Source of the DNA: Microbacterium sp. RU1D
Lineage (GTDB): Bacteria > Actinomycetota > Actinomycetes > Actinomycetales > Microbacteriaceae
Direction of reading: 5' to 3'
Assembly: GCF_900156435.1 (NCBI RefSeq)
Contig: NZ_FTPQ01000001.1
Coordinates: 124,001-188,000, forward strand
Length of the DNA: 64,000 bases
Shown: positions 42,523 to 51,189 of the stretch, piece after piece
Numbering within the stretch: position 1 is the first letter of the stretch
Layout: each line of letters begins with the position of its first letter
The notes under the pieces: model-generated
Database searches by the model: none
Seen by the model: only the letters and a program-made list of their open reading frames with translations
What the model was told of the DNA's origin: nothing
Translations under genes and position numbers: made by a program

Positions 42523-43719
42523 TCAGCCCAACAGCTCCACCGTCCGCGCCGTGAGCACGCGGGGGTCGGCGTCGTCGAGCCGCGCGGTGCCCAGGGTGCG
42601 CGCGATGCGCAGGACGAGCCGGGCGGCCGCGGCCTGCTCCGGCTCGGGCAGCGTCAGGATGTCGGCGACCTTGGAATACCCGACGATTCGGCGCACCGCC
42701 TTGGCGGCGGCGTAGACGGCGGCATCCGAACGCACCTGCGCGAGCGTGCGCTCGAGCACCTCGTCGTCGTACACGCGCGGGTCGACCCGCTCGGGCCAGC
42801 GGCGGCGGAAGGCCGCCTCGAACGCGTCGACGAGCTCGACCGGTAGGCGCAGCAGCGTCTCGGCGTCCTCTGTTCGTCCGAGCACGTGCGCGCGAGCCGC
42901 GGCGATCACGAGGTTCGCCCACACGGCACCGAGGTCGAAGCCGGTGGGACCGTACGTGCCGAACTCCGAGTCGAACGCGCGCACCGACTCGCCCTCGGCC
43001 CGCACGAACACCGACCCCGTGTGCAGGTCGCCGTGCATGAGGCTCTGGGTGCTCTCCTGGAACCGCTGCTTGGCGAGGCCGATCTCGCGCACGAAGACGC
43101 GGTCGGCGCGGAGGTCGCGCACGTCGTCGGCGTTGGCGTCGAGCCATCCGTTGTGCTCGTGCTCGACATACGGCTCGCTGAAGACGAGGTCCTCGGTGAT
43201 CTCGCTCAGCTCGGGATTGGTGGCCTCGGCGATGCGGCGGCGACGCTCGGGCCCCGGCGTGCCGAACACGCTCGTGGCGAAGCCCACCTCGCCGACGTAC
43301 TCGCCGAGGCGGGCCGCGGCGTAGGGGTGCACGCGCCCGGCGTTGAGCTCGCCCCGCCACACGGCGTGGTCGCTGAGGTCTTCGATCGACAGCGCCAGGT
43401 TCTCGGCGTCGAAGCCGTAGAAGGCGGGCACGTGAGCGGGGGCGATGCGCTCGTGCGCCCCGAGCACCACGGCCTCGCGCGCCGCCCGCTCCCGAGTCAG
43501 GGGCCAGGAGGGGTCGACGCGCACGTGGGGCAGCGACTGCTTCACGACCACGCCACGGCCGGCGGCATCCTTCACGATGAAGACGAGATTGAGGTTGCCG
43601 TCGCCGACCTCGTCGACCGAGACGATGGATGCCGGGTCCACCGGGCCTGCGAGGTGCGGGCGCGCCGCGAGGTAGGCGGGGACCGTGGCGACGGTCAGCT
43701 GATCGGTGAGGACGGTCAT
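42523..43719 (-). CDS. mtnK: S-methyl-5-thioribose kinase
   Basis: A 398-residue kinase of the aminoglycoside phosphotransferase/choline kinase fold. EVGDGNLNLVFIVKD is the glycine loop, VVVKQSLPHVRV contains the ATP lysine, MHGDLHTGSVFV the catalytic loop and AFDSEFGTYGPTGFDLGAVWAN the metal-binding DxE motif typical of MtnK. It phosphorylates 5-methylthioribose at C1, supplying the substrate of MtnA. ATG 43719 overlaps the permease stop (ATGA), so it is the last gene of an ABC importer operon. Confidence 0.94.
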   Translation of the reverse strand: MTVLTDQLTVATVPAYLAARPHLAGPVDPASIVSVDEVGDGNLNLVFIVKDAAGRGVVVKQSLPHVRVDPSWPLTRERAAREAVVLGAHERIAPAHVPAFYGFDAENLALSIEDLSDHAVWRGELNAGRVHPYAAARLGEYVGEVGFATSVFGTPGPERRRRIAEATNPELSEITEDLVFSEPYVEHEHNGWLDANADDVRDLRADRVFVREIGLAKQRFQESTQSLMHGDLHTGSVFVRAEGESVRAFDSEFGTYGPTGFDLGAVWANLVIAAARAHVLGRTEDAETLLRLPVELVDAFEAAFRRRWPERVDPRVYDDEVLERTLAQVRSDAAVYAAAKAVRRIVGYSKVADILTLPEPEQAAAARLVLRIARTLGTARLDDADPRVLTARTVELLG

Positions 43720-44780
43720 GATGCGGTGGTGCTCCCGGCGACGATGGTGGTCTTGCGACGACGGAACGTGAAGCTGAACAGCAGCGCCACCAGCAGCACG
43801 ACGCCCTTCCCGAAGTCCTGGATGTAGTACGGCAGGCCCATCATCGAGAAGCCCGTCACCATGACGGCGATGAGCACGGCACCCAGCGCGGTCCCCCACG
43901 CGTTCGGGCGGCCGATGCCGAGCACCGAGACCCCCACGAGCGAAACGGCCACGGCGTCCAGCAGCAGGCTGTTGCCGGCCGAGACGTCGCCTTGGCCGAT
44001 GCGGGCGGCCAGCACGAGACCGGCGATGGATGCCAGGATGCCGCAGCCGATGTACGCGGCGGCGCGGTAGGCCCGCACGCGGATGCCGGCGAGACGGGCG
44101 GCCTCGGGATTCGAGCCGACGGCGGCGAGCGCGCGGCCCCAGCGCGTGCGGTCGAGGACGAACCACAGCAGCACCGTGAGTCCGAGGAACAGCAGCACGG
44201 GCACCGACACCGGGCCGATGGACCCGCGATCGAACCACAGGAAGTCGGGAGTGAAACGACCGGGCGCGGTGGTCCCGTCGTCAAGGGTCATCTGCGACGA
44301 GATCGATTTGCCGTCGACGATGATGAGCTTGAGCCCCACGACGGTGAACATCGTGGCGAGGGTCGCCAGCAGGTCGGGGATGCGCGCGAAGACGATCAGC
44401 GCTGCGTTGACGGCGCCGATGAGGGCGCCGGAGATCAGCACCACGCCCACGGCGATCCCGCCCACCTGATTGCCGATCACCATCGTCCAGGCCGCGATCG
44501 ACACCGCGAAGCCGGCGTTGGCGCCGACGGAGAGGTCGAGGCCGCCGACGGTCATGGCGAGGGTCACGCCGAGACCGGCGATGCCGATCGGGGCGATGTA
44601 CTTCAGCATCCCGAAGACGTTGTCGGTCGTCGCGAAGGCGGATTCGGTCAGCGCGAAGAACACGATGAGCAGCACCGTCACGGCGACGAAGCCCCATTTC
44701 GCGACGGCATCGACGGCGCGGGATTCGACGCTCGATCGCGCGGGGGCGACGCCGGTGCTCCGGGCGGAGACGGAGGTCAT
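43716..44780 (-). CDS. Sugar-type ABC transporter permease, probable methylthioribose importer
   Basis: A 354-residue CUT2-family (RbsC-like) permease with about ten hydrophobic helices. TLAMTVGGLDLSVGANAGFAV is the family motif and RALAAVGSNPEAARLAGI the ATPase-coupling loop. It is encoded by ATGA overlaps between the ATPase and mtnK; only one permease gene is present, so it should form a homodimer. Its position in the mtnK operon points to methylthioribose or a close derivative as substrate; this is inference from context. Confidence 0.88.
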   Translation of the reverse strand: MTSVSARSTGVAPARSSVESRAVDAVAKWGFVAVTVLLIVFFALTESAFATTDNVFGMLKYIAPIGIAGLGVTLAMTVGGLDLSVGANAGFAVSIAAWTMVIGNQVGGIAVGVVLISGALIGAVNAALIVFARIPDLLATLATMFTVVGLKLIIVDGKSISSQMTLDDGTTAPGRFTPDFLWFDRGSIGPVSVPVLLFLGLTVLLWFVLDRTRWGRALAAVGSNPEAARLAGIRVRAYRAAAYIGCGILASIAGLVLAARIGQGDVSAGNSLLLDAVAVSLVGVSVLGIGRPNAWGTALGAVLIAVMVTGFSMMGLPYYIQDFGKGVVLLVALLFSFTFRRRKTTIVAGSTTAS

Positions 44781-46339
44781 GCGATTTCCTTCCGGTGGCC
44801 GGGGTCGTCGAGAAGAGCGGCGACGATGCGCGCCCGGTCGAGCGCGCCGGCGGGGATGTCGAGCACGATGCGGCCCGAGACGAGGACGACGATCCGATCG
44901 GCGACGTCGAGAACCTCGTCGACGTCGCTGGAGAGCACCACGACGGCGGCACCCGCGGCCGCGCGGGCGCGGGTGGCATCGCCGATGCGGCGCCTGGCGC
45001 CGATGTCGACGCCGCGGAAGGGTTCGTCGAGCACGGCGAGACGCGGATCGGTGCGCAGCCAGCGCCCGACGACGACCTTCTGCTGGTTGCCGCCGGAGAG
45101 GTCGTCGACGCGCGCGTCGGAGGACGGGGCGACGACCCCGTAGGCGTCGATCACCTCGTCGGCGGCGGCGTGCTCGCGGCGGGTCGCCACGACACCCGCG
45201 CGCGAGAGGGCGCGCAGGACGGGCAGGCCGACCGTGCGCGCGATCGACCACCCGGGCTGGATGCCCTGCCGCTGCCGGTCCTCGGGTACGAGCACCACGC
45301 CCGCGGCGATCGCGGCGGCCGGCGACGTCGGGCGGTACGGCTCCCCGTCGAGCGAGAGGCGAGCGTCGCCGGCAGAGCGCACCCCGGCGACGAGTTCGGC
45401 GAGCTCGGTCTTGCCCGCGCCGAGCAGACCCAGGATGCCGGTCACCTGGCCGCCCGCGACCCGCAGGCTCAGCGGCTCTGCACCGGGCAGCAGCACGGCG
45501 TCGGCGACGGCGAGCACGTCGCGGCCGGCCGGGAGGGGCTCGGTGATGTGCTGCTGCAATTCGGTGGGCACGCCCAGCATCGCCTCGAGCGCGGCGTGCC
45601 AGTCGAAGGGTCGTCGGGCGTCGAGTTCGAGCCGGCCGTCGCGCAGCACCACGATGCGATCGGCGAGGCGTTCGATCTCTCCGAATCGGTGGCTGACGAA
45701 CAGGATCGACAGCCCTTCGTCGCGCAGCACGCGCAGCACGGCGAACAGGCGGTCGGCCTCGGCGGCGGTGAGCGCCGAGGTCGGCTCGTCGAGGATGAGC
45801 AGCCGCGGGGTGGAGCGCAGGGCGCGCGCGAGCACGAGCAGCTGCGCGTCGGAGGTGCCGAGGCGATCGGCGTCGGCCCGCAGCACCTCGTCGCTCCACG
45901 CGAGTCCGAGCCTCTCGAGGGCCGATCGTGCGATGCGCTCGGCCTCCGCGCGCCGCACGAGCCGGTGACCGGCAGTGGCGAGGTCGGTGAGCGCGAGGTT
46001 GTCGGCGACGCTCAGGCCGGGCACGATGCCGTCGGCGATGCGCTGGTGCACGGTCTCGATACCGGCCCGCCGGGCGCGGGCGGGAGAGGTGAGGCGCAGC
46101 ACCTCGCCCCCGACCGCGATGTCGCCCGTATACCCGGCGTTGGCGCCGGAGACGGCGCCGATCAGCGTCGACTTCCCCGCACCGTTGGTGCCGAGCAGCG
46201 CGGTGATGCTGCCCGGTTCGAGGGCCAGCGACACCTCGCGCAGCACCTGATTGCTGCCGAAGCGTACGCCGACGCCGCTCAGGCGGACGACGGAGGTGTC
46301 GTCGACCGGAGCGGCGTCGGCGGGGAGAGGTGCGGTCAT
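44777..46339 (-). CDS. Sugar-type ABC transporter ATP-binding protein, probable methylthioribose importer
   Basis: A 520-residue protein with two ABC domains. Domain 1: Walker A GTNGAGKST, a changed signature (LGTSDAQLLVLARAL), Walker B LLILDEPTSAL. Domain 2: Walker A-like GLLGAGKTE, signature [14 protein letters not shown], Walker B LAVLDEPFRGVD. Domain 1 has an unusual signature in place of LS..QQQ, so it may contribute mainly to binding. It overlaps the permease (ATGA) and the substrate-binding protein gene. It powers the importer linked to mtnK. Confidence 0.9.
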   Translation of the reverse strand: MTAPLPADAAPVDDTSVVRLSGVGVRFGSNQVLREVSLALEPGSITALLGTNGAGKSTLIGAVSGANAGYTGDIAVGGEVLRLTSPARARRAGIETVHQRIADGIVPGLSVADNLALTDLATAGHRLVRRAEAERIARSALERLGLAWSDEVLRADADRLGTSDAQLLVLARALRSTPRLLILDEPTSALTAAEADRLFAVLRVLRDEGLSILFVSHRFGEIERLADRIVVLRDGRLELDARRPFDWHAALEAMLGVPTELQQHITEPLPAGRDVLAVADAVLLPGAEPLSLRVAGGQVTGILGLLGAGKTELAELVAGVRSAGDARLSLDGEPYRPTSPAAAIAAGVVLVPEDRQRQGIQPGWSIARTVGLPVLRALSRAGVVATRREHAAADEVIDAYGVVAPSSDARVDDLSGGNQQKVVVGRWLRTDPRLAVLDEPFRGVDIGARRRIGDATRARAAAGAAVVVLSSDVDEVLDVADRIVVLVSGRIVLDIPAGALDRARIVAALLDDPGHRKEIA

Positions 46340-47430
46340 CCCGAGATCGCGGGGAGCCAGTCGGCCACCACGGTGTCGCTGAGCAGGAGCGAGGGCTCGG
46401 CCTCGCGCAGCTGGGCGACGTTGGTGATGCCCTTTTCGAGGAGGAAGTCGCGCGTGATGGTGATCGCGGGGAACTGGACGTTCGTCTCGTCGAGCTGCCC
46501 GGCGAGCGAGAGGGCGAGGGCGCGCACGACGCCGGCACCCACGGCGGACGGGTCGGTCGCGCTCGTGGCCACCCACGGGCTGCCTTCGGCGATCATGACC
46601 TCGATGTCGGCGTTGGAGATGTCGATGCCGTAGACCTTGACCTTGTCCTGCAGGTTGTTCTGCTGCACGGCCTGCACGACGCCCTTCGTGATCTCGTCGT
46701 AGGGCGCGAAGATCGCCTGGATGCCGGGGTTCGCCTTCAGGGCGGCGTCGATGAGCGGGATGTTGTCGGTCGCGGTCGACTCGGTCACCTTGCCGGTGAA
46801 GAACAGCTGGTCGAGGCCGTGCTCGGCGACGACCTCGTCCCACACCTTCTTGCGGCGCTCGAGGGGCGCGAAGCCGTCGGTGCTGGCGAGACCCACCTTG
46901 GCCCCGTCGCCGTTGTCGGCGACGAGCTGGTCGAGCACGCCCTGCGCCATCGACGCGTCGGACTGCGAGGTCACGATGACGCCGGTTGTGTCGGCGAGAG
47001 CGAGGTCGTACACGATGACCGGGATGCCGGCATCCACCGCGTCGTGCACGTGCGACTCGATCGTGTCGGTCTGACCGTGGTCGACGATGATCGCGTCGGG
47101 CTTGGAGGCGATGGCCTGCTCGAGGTCGGACGCCTGCTTGGCGTTGTCGTTGCGGGCGTCGAAGACGGTCAGGTCGATGTTGATCGCGGCGGCCTGGGCC
47201 TTCGCGCCCGCGGTCCAGGCGGTGAAGAAGTCGCCGGCTCCGGACTGCTGCACGAGCGCGACCTTGATCGGCGCGCCGTCGAAGGGAGCCGGAAGGTTCT
47301 CGACCTTCTGCACGGGGGCCGCCGAGGCGGCCGGGGCCGCGGTGTTCTGCTGCGCGCAGCCGGTGAGGGCGAGGGCGGCGATGCCGGCGGTCGCGAGGAG
47401 CGTGGCCCAGCGGTGGGATCGAACGGACAC
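46336..47430 (-). CDS. ABC transporter substrate-binding lipoprotein, probable methylthioribose importer
   Basis: A 364-residue CUT2-type binding protein. Signal peptide with lipobox ALTGCAQQ, an Ala/Pro-rich linker, then the fold: IKVALVQQSGAGDFFTAWTAGAK, KPDAIIVDHGQTDTIESHVHDAVDAG and GIDISNADIEVM. GTG 47430 has AAGGGGA upstream and gives the normal signal peptide. First gene of the importer-mtnK operon, transcribed from the promoter at 47476-47504, divergent from mtnD. Ligand inferred from the operon, not from residues. Confidence 0.88.
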   Translation of the reverse strand: MSVRSHRWATLLATAGIAALALTGCAQQNTAAPAASAAPVQKVENLPAPFDGAPIKVALVQQSGAGDFFTAWTAGAKAQAAAINIDLTVFDARNDNAKQASDLEQAIASKPDAIIVDHGQTDTIESHVHDAVDAGIPVIVYDLALADTTGVIVTSQSDASMAQGVLDQLVADNGDGAKVGLASTDGFAPLERRKKVWDEVVAEHGLDQLFFTGKVTESTATDNIPLIDAALKANPGIQAIFAPYDEITKGVVQAVQQNNLQDKVKVYGIDISNADIEVMIAEGSPWVATSATDPSAVGAGVVRALALSLAGQLDETNVQFPAITITRDFLLEKGITNVAQLREAEPSLLLSDTVVADWLPAISG

Positions 47431-47475
47431 GGGGTCCCCTTCGTCGAGGAGTCGGGTGCGAGGGCTCGTCCGGGT

Positions 47476-47504
47476 GCTATGCCGGTCGACCGTCGAGCAG
47501 TCAA
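47476..47504 (-). promoter_or_regulatory. Promoter of the importer-mtnK operon
   Basis: On the minus strand TTGACT (47504-47499), 17-bp spacer, CATAGC (47481-47476), about 45 bases before the GTG at 47430. Confidence 0.6.
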
Positions 47505-47528
47505 GCAGCACCGTCCACCCGCTCGTTA

Positions 47529-47557
47529 GTCGAGGTTGCACTTTGTTACACCTCGAC
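47529..47557. promoter_or_regulatory. Candidate operator between importer operon and mtnD
   Basis: GTCGAGGT (47529-47536) and ACCTCGAC (47550-47557), 8-bp arms with a 13-bp A/T-richer spacer (TGCACTTTGTTAC). It lies upstream of the -35 of the minus-strand promoter and before mtnD, so it could coordinate both halves of the salvage pathway. A CCGCGA/TCGCGG hairpin follows (47558-47574). Confidence 0.5.
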
Positions 47558-47645
47558 CCGCGATCCGGTCGCGGAAGTGGGCACTCGGAAGGATTCGGCG
47601 AGAGAATCGGATCATTCCGCTCATATCGCGCCGAGAGGAGGAGCC

Positions 47646-48227
47646 GTGACGCTCCTGACCGTCTGGAAAGAGACCGACCCGAGCACGCCCGTGCTCGAGA
47701 CCACCGAGGAGAGCGAGATCCGCGAGGCCCTGGCCGAGCTCGGTGCCCGCTTCTCGCGCTGGGAGATCCGCGACGTGCCCGCCGGGGCCTCGCAGGACGA
47801 GGTGCTCGCGCTGTACGCCGACGAGATCAGCGAGGTGAAGGAGCGCGAGGGCTACACCCTCGTCGACGTGGTCGCCCTCGACCCCGCCCAGGAGAACTAC
47901 GACGAGGTGAAGACGCCCTCGCGGCAGAAGTTCCTCTCCGAGCACCAGCACGACGACGACGAGGACCGCTACTTCGCCAAGGGCGCGGGCGTGTTCTACC
48001 TGCACGCGAACGAGAAGGTGCACGCCGTGTACTGCGAGGCGGGCGACCTCATCTCGGTGCCGGCCAACACGACGCACTGGTTCGACATGGGCACCGCGCC
48101 CCACTACGTCAGCGTGCGCTTCTTCCACGACGACGACGGCTGGGTCGGCCACTTCACCGGCAGCCCGATTGCGGAGTCGTTCGCGACCTTCGACGAGCTG
48201 TCTGCTCGCCGCGCGCAGCTGGTCTGA
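47646..48227 (+). CDS. mtnD: Acireductone dioxygenase
   Basis: A 193-residue cupin. HQHDDDEDRYFAKGAGVFYL is the metal-binding HxHxxDE motif and VPANTTHWFDMG supplies the fourth His, as in MtnD. With iron it oxidises acireductone to formate and 2-keto-4-methylthiobutyrate, the last oxidative step before transamination to methionine; with nickel the off-pathway reaction gives CO. GTG 47646 has a strong GAGGAGGAG upstream. It is divergent from the importer-mtnK operon and carries no partner gene. An mtnE aminotransferase is not in the window. Confidence 0.94.
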   Translation: MTLLTVWKETDPSTPVLETTEESEIREALAELGARFSRWEIRDVPAGASQDEVLALYADEISEVKEREGYTLVDVVALDPAQENYDEVKTPSRQKFLSEHQHDDDEDRYFAKGAGVFYLHANEKVHAVYCEAGDLISVPANTTHWFDMGTAPHYVSVRFFHDDDGWVGHFTGSPIAESFATFDELSARRAQLV

Positions 48228-48239
48228 CCCCCGCGCAAA

Positions 48240-48284
48240 CGCCCGTTCCCCGCAGCCCCCGTCGGAGTCTGCGGGGAACGGGCG
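48240..48284 (+). terminator. Strong hairpin after mtnD
   Basis: A perfect 16-bp stem (48240-48255 with 48269-48284) around a 13-base loop, beginning 12 bases after the mtnD stop. Outside it CCCCGC and GCGGGG bases extend the pairing with a small bulge. Converging gene on the other side (arabinofuranosidase). Confidence 0.8.
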
Positions 48285-48322
48285 CTTCTGCGTGCGGGGA
48301 TGGCTGGCGCGGCTCCAGGGCC

Positions 48323-48390
48323 CCGTTTGGGGCGTGATTCTCCGTTTGGGGCGTGGATTCTCCGCCCCGAGCGACGAATCGCGCCCCGAA
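48323..48390 (+). repeat. Short tandem repeat with inverted copy
   Basis: CCGTTTGGGGCGTGATTCT (48323-48341) is followed directly by a copy with one extra G (48342-48361). GAATCGCGCCCCGAA (48376-48390) is an inverted copy that pairs with TTTGGGGCGTGATTC (48326-48340) over 15 bp, with two G.U pairs on plus-strand RNA. Confidence 0.6.
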
Positions 48391-48407
48391 CCGCCGGTGG
48401 CGAGGTG

Positions 48408-49925
48408 TCAGCCGAGGCGGTGCAGCGCCAGCGCGGCCCACGAGATGGGCGGCAGGGTCACGTGCAGGATGCCGCCATCCACGCGCGCCTCGACGGTTCC
48501 GGGCCGCACGCGCTCGGGCTCGTCGAGCGTGTTGCGAGCGTACGGGTCGTCGTCGTGCAGCTTGTGCGTCTCGACGATCTCGACGTCGCCCAGTCCGCTG
48601 ATGTCGATCGCGAGGTCGACGGCCTCTTCGCGGCCGCGGTGCACGAGGAAGATCGCGGTCGCACCGGTCTCTGCGTCGTGGGTCGCGACGGCGTCCACCG
48701 CCGGAACCGCGCCGAATTTCGCGGTCTCGATGAGCGGCGCCTCGACCTGCAGACGCACCGCGTCGCCCTGCGCGAGACGCGAGGTGATCGCGAAGGGGAA
48801 GAACGTCGTCTGCCGCCAGGACGGACCGCCGGGCTCCGTCATGATCGGGGCGATCACATTGACGAGCTGAGCGAGGGACGCGGATGCCACGCGGTCGGCG
48901 TGCTTGAGCAGCGAGATCATGAGGCTGCCGAACACCACGGCATCCAGAGCCGAGTACACGTCCTCGAGCAGGCGCGGGGCGACGGGCCAGTTCTCGACGC
49001 CGGTGATCTGGTCGACGTCGTGGAAGCGCGTCTGGTACCAGATGTTCCACTCGTCGAACGAGATGTCGATCTTCTTCGCGCTGCCGCGGACGGCACCGAC
49101 GTGGTCGGCGGTCGCGACGACGGCCTCGATGAAGCGGTCGGTGTCGACCGACGAGGCGAGGAACGAGTCGATGTCGCCGTCGTGCTCCTGGTAATACGCG
49201 TGGCACGAGATCATGTCGACGTCGTCGTACGTGTGCTCCAGCACGACGCGCTCCCACTCGCCGAAGGTCGGCATCGACGCTCCCGACGAGCCGCACACCA
49301 CGAGCTCGATCGACGGATCGAGTTGACGCATTCCCTTCGCGGTCTGCGAGGCGATCTTGCCGTAGTCGTCGGCGGAGCGATGGCCGAGCTGCCACGGACC
49401 GTCCATCTCGTTGCCGAGGCACCACACCTGCACGCCGAACGGCTCGACCCGGCCGTTGTCGATGCGCTGCTGCGACAGGGTCGTCCCCCCGGGCACGTTG
49501 CTGTACTCGAGCAGGTCGAGGGCCTCGAGGACGCCCCGGGTGCCGAGGTTGACGGCGAGCATGAGGTCGCTGCCGGCCTTGTCGAGCCAGTCCGCGAACT
49601 CGTGGAGGCCGATCTCGTTCGTCTCGGTCGAGTGCCACGCGAGGTCGAGGCGGCGCGGGCGCTGCTCGCGCGGTCCCACGCTGTCCTCCCAGCGGAAGCC
49701 CGAGACGAAGTTGCCGCCGGGATAGCGGATCGTCGAGACGCCGAGCTCGCGCACGAGCTCCAGCACGTCGCGCCGGAAGCCCTGGTCGTCGGCCTCGGGG
49801 TGGCCGGGCTCGTAGATGCCGTCGTAGACGTGGCGGCCGAGGTGCTCGACGAACCCGCCGAACAGGCGGCGACGGACGGCCCCGATCGGGAAGCGGGGGT
49901 CGAGAGTCAGGCGGGCGGTGGTCAT
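48408..49925 (-). CDS. Alpha-L-arabinofuranosidase (GH51)
   Basis: A 505-residue retaining glycosidase of family GH51. RRRLFGGFVEHLGRHVYDGIY at the start, RYPGGNFVSGFRWEDSVGP, the acid/base Glu in WCLGNEMDGPW and the nucleophile Glu in ISFDEWNIWYQ match this family; the C-terminal beta domain follows from about residue 385. It removes terminal arabinofuranosyl residues from arabinan or arabinoxylan oligosaccharides; no signal peptide, so it works inside the cell on imported oligomers. ATG 49925 overlaps the GH1-like gene stop (ATGA). Last gene of the arabinoside operon. Confidence 0.93.
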   Translation of the reverse strand: MTTARLTLDPRFPIGAVRRRLFGGFVEHLGRHVYDGIYEPGHPEADDQGFRRDVLELVRELGVSTIRYPGGNFVSGFRWEDSVGPREQRPRRLDLAWHSTETNEIGLHEFADWLDKAGSDLMLAVNLGTRGVLEALDLLEYSNVPGGTTLSQQRIDNGRVEPFGVQVWCLGNEMDGPWQLGHRSADDYGKIASQTAKGMRQLDPSIELVVCGSSGASMPTFGEWERVVLEHTYDDVDMISCHAYYQEHDGDIDSFLASSVDTDRFIEAVVATADHVGAVRGSAKKIDISFDEWNIWYQTRFHDVDQITGVENWPVAPRLLEDVYSALDAVVFGSLMISLLKHADRVASASLAQLVNVIAPIMTEPGGPSWRQTTFFPFAITSRLAQGDAVRLQVEAPLIETAKFGAVPAVDAVATHDAETGATAIFLVHRGREEAVDLAIDISGLGDVEIVETHKLHDDDPYARNTLDEPERVRPGTVEARVDGGILHVTLPPISWAALALHRLG

Positions 49926-51178
49926 CGTGCTCCTCGGGATGCGTACTCGGCGAATCGGTCGGCGACGGGGTTGCGGCGGCGCGCGAGCCCGGTCTCGGTC
50001 TCCACGAGGTCGTGGAGTCCCATGGTCAGAAGGTGGGCGGACCGCGGCTCGTCGCTGTGCCGGTAGGTCCACTCGTACATGTCGAACAGCGGCCACCACG
50101 TGTAGCCCACGACGTCGATCCCGTCTGCGCGGAGCCCCTGGACGGTGGCCACGGAATCGTCGAGCCAGCGCAGGCGGGTGGCGACGTCGTCGGTCACGCA
50201 CGTCTCGGCGAGCATCACCGGCGCGCCGTAGCGCGCGGCGTAGGTGCGCAGCATCTCCGCGAGCCCTCCCACGCCGTCGTCGCGCGTGGGACGCGGATCG
50301 GCGAAGCCTCCGGAGTGATGGATGCCGCTCTCGAACAGCTCCGTCGAGTGCCGGGGGTAGTAGTTGACGCCCATCACGTCGGGGTGCACGGCATTCTCGG
50401 CGAACCACGCGAGCGTCTCGTCGGAGGTGCCGTGCGCGCGCAGCAGAGGGAGGAGCGGATGCTCCGCCCCCACGCTGCCGGTCACGAGATCCTCGACCAG
50501 GAACGCCTGGTGACGGTAGCGCTCAGCCGTCTCGCGGTGCTCGGGCGCATCGATGTCGCCGGCGTACCGCATCGAGGCGTCGACGTGCACGAAGGTGGCG
50601 CGCTGCCCGAGCACCGCGGCCACCGCCCGCTGGGTCTCGACGAAGCCGCGGGCGATCGCGGTCGAGATCTCCACGAGCCCCGCCGGCCCCTGGCGGTACG
50701 GCGGCCAGTAGGCGTACTCGCCACTGAACAGGGAGTGCAGCATCGGCTCGTTGACCGGCGTGTAGTCGGTGGCGACGTCGCGGTACCGCTCCGCGGCGCG
50801 CGCCGCGTACTCGGCGACGAAGGACGCGTAGTCGGGGTGCGCGAACTCCCCCTCGATCCACGTCGGAGTGCCGTAGTGCAGCAGATCGACGATCGGACGG
50901 ATGCCGCGAGCGGCGAAGCCGTCGAGCACCCGGTCGGTCCACGACCAGTCCCACACCCCCCGCTCTGGGGACACGACATGCCAGGGGATCCCCCAGCGGA
51001 GGAACTCGGCATCCACCGACACCGCCAGATCGAGGTCGTCGCTCCAGCGGTCGTAGTGCTCGGTGAGGGCGTACTCGTCGATCGCGCGCTCCCCCGGGCG
51101 CTCCTGCGGGATGAAGGTGTTCTCGACACCGGCGCCGAAGTGCAGCCGACCGTCGCGGTACCAGGGGGTCGTCGACAT
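49922..51178 (-). CDS. Glycoside hydrolase family 1-like protein
   Basis: A 418-residue TIM-barrel glycosidase of clan GH-A. RWGIPWHVVSPERGVWDWSW, YTPVNEPMLHSLFSGEYAYWPP (acid/base Glu in NEP) and VMLAETCVTDDV (nucleophile Glu in place of the GH1 TENG) are seen; GYTWWPLFDMYEW is the family 1 tryptophan block near the end. Classical TENG is absent, so substrate is hard to call; a beta-glucosidase, galactosidase or arabinopyranosidase is possible. Cytoplasmic. It lies between the permease and GH51 gene in one operon. Confidence 0.85.
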   Translation of the reverse strand: MSTTPWYRDGRLHFGAGVENTFIPQERPGERAIDEYALTEHYDRWSDDLDLAVSVDAEFLRWGIPWHVVSPERGVWDWSWTDRVLDGFAARGIRPIVDLLHYGTPTWIEGEFAHPDYASFVAEYAARAAERYRDVATDYTPVNEPMLHSLFSGEYAYWPPYRQGPAGLVEISTAIARGFVETQRAVAAVLGQRATFVHVDASMRYAGDIDAPEHRETAERYRHQAFLVEDLVTGSVGAEHPLLPLLRAHGTSDETLAWFAENAVHPDVMGVNYYPRHSTELFESGIHHSGGFADPRPTRDDGVGGLAEMLRTYAARYGAPVMLAETCVTDDVATRLRWLDDSVATVQGLRADGIDVVGYTWWPLFDMYEWTYRHSDEPRSAHLLTMGLHDLVETETGLARRRNPVADRFAEYASRGAR

Positions 51179-51189
51179 GGGATTCTCTC

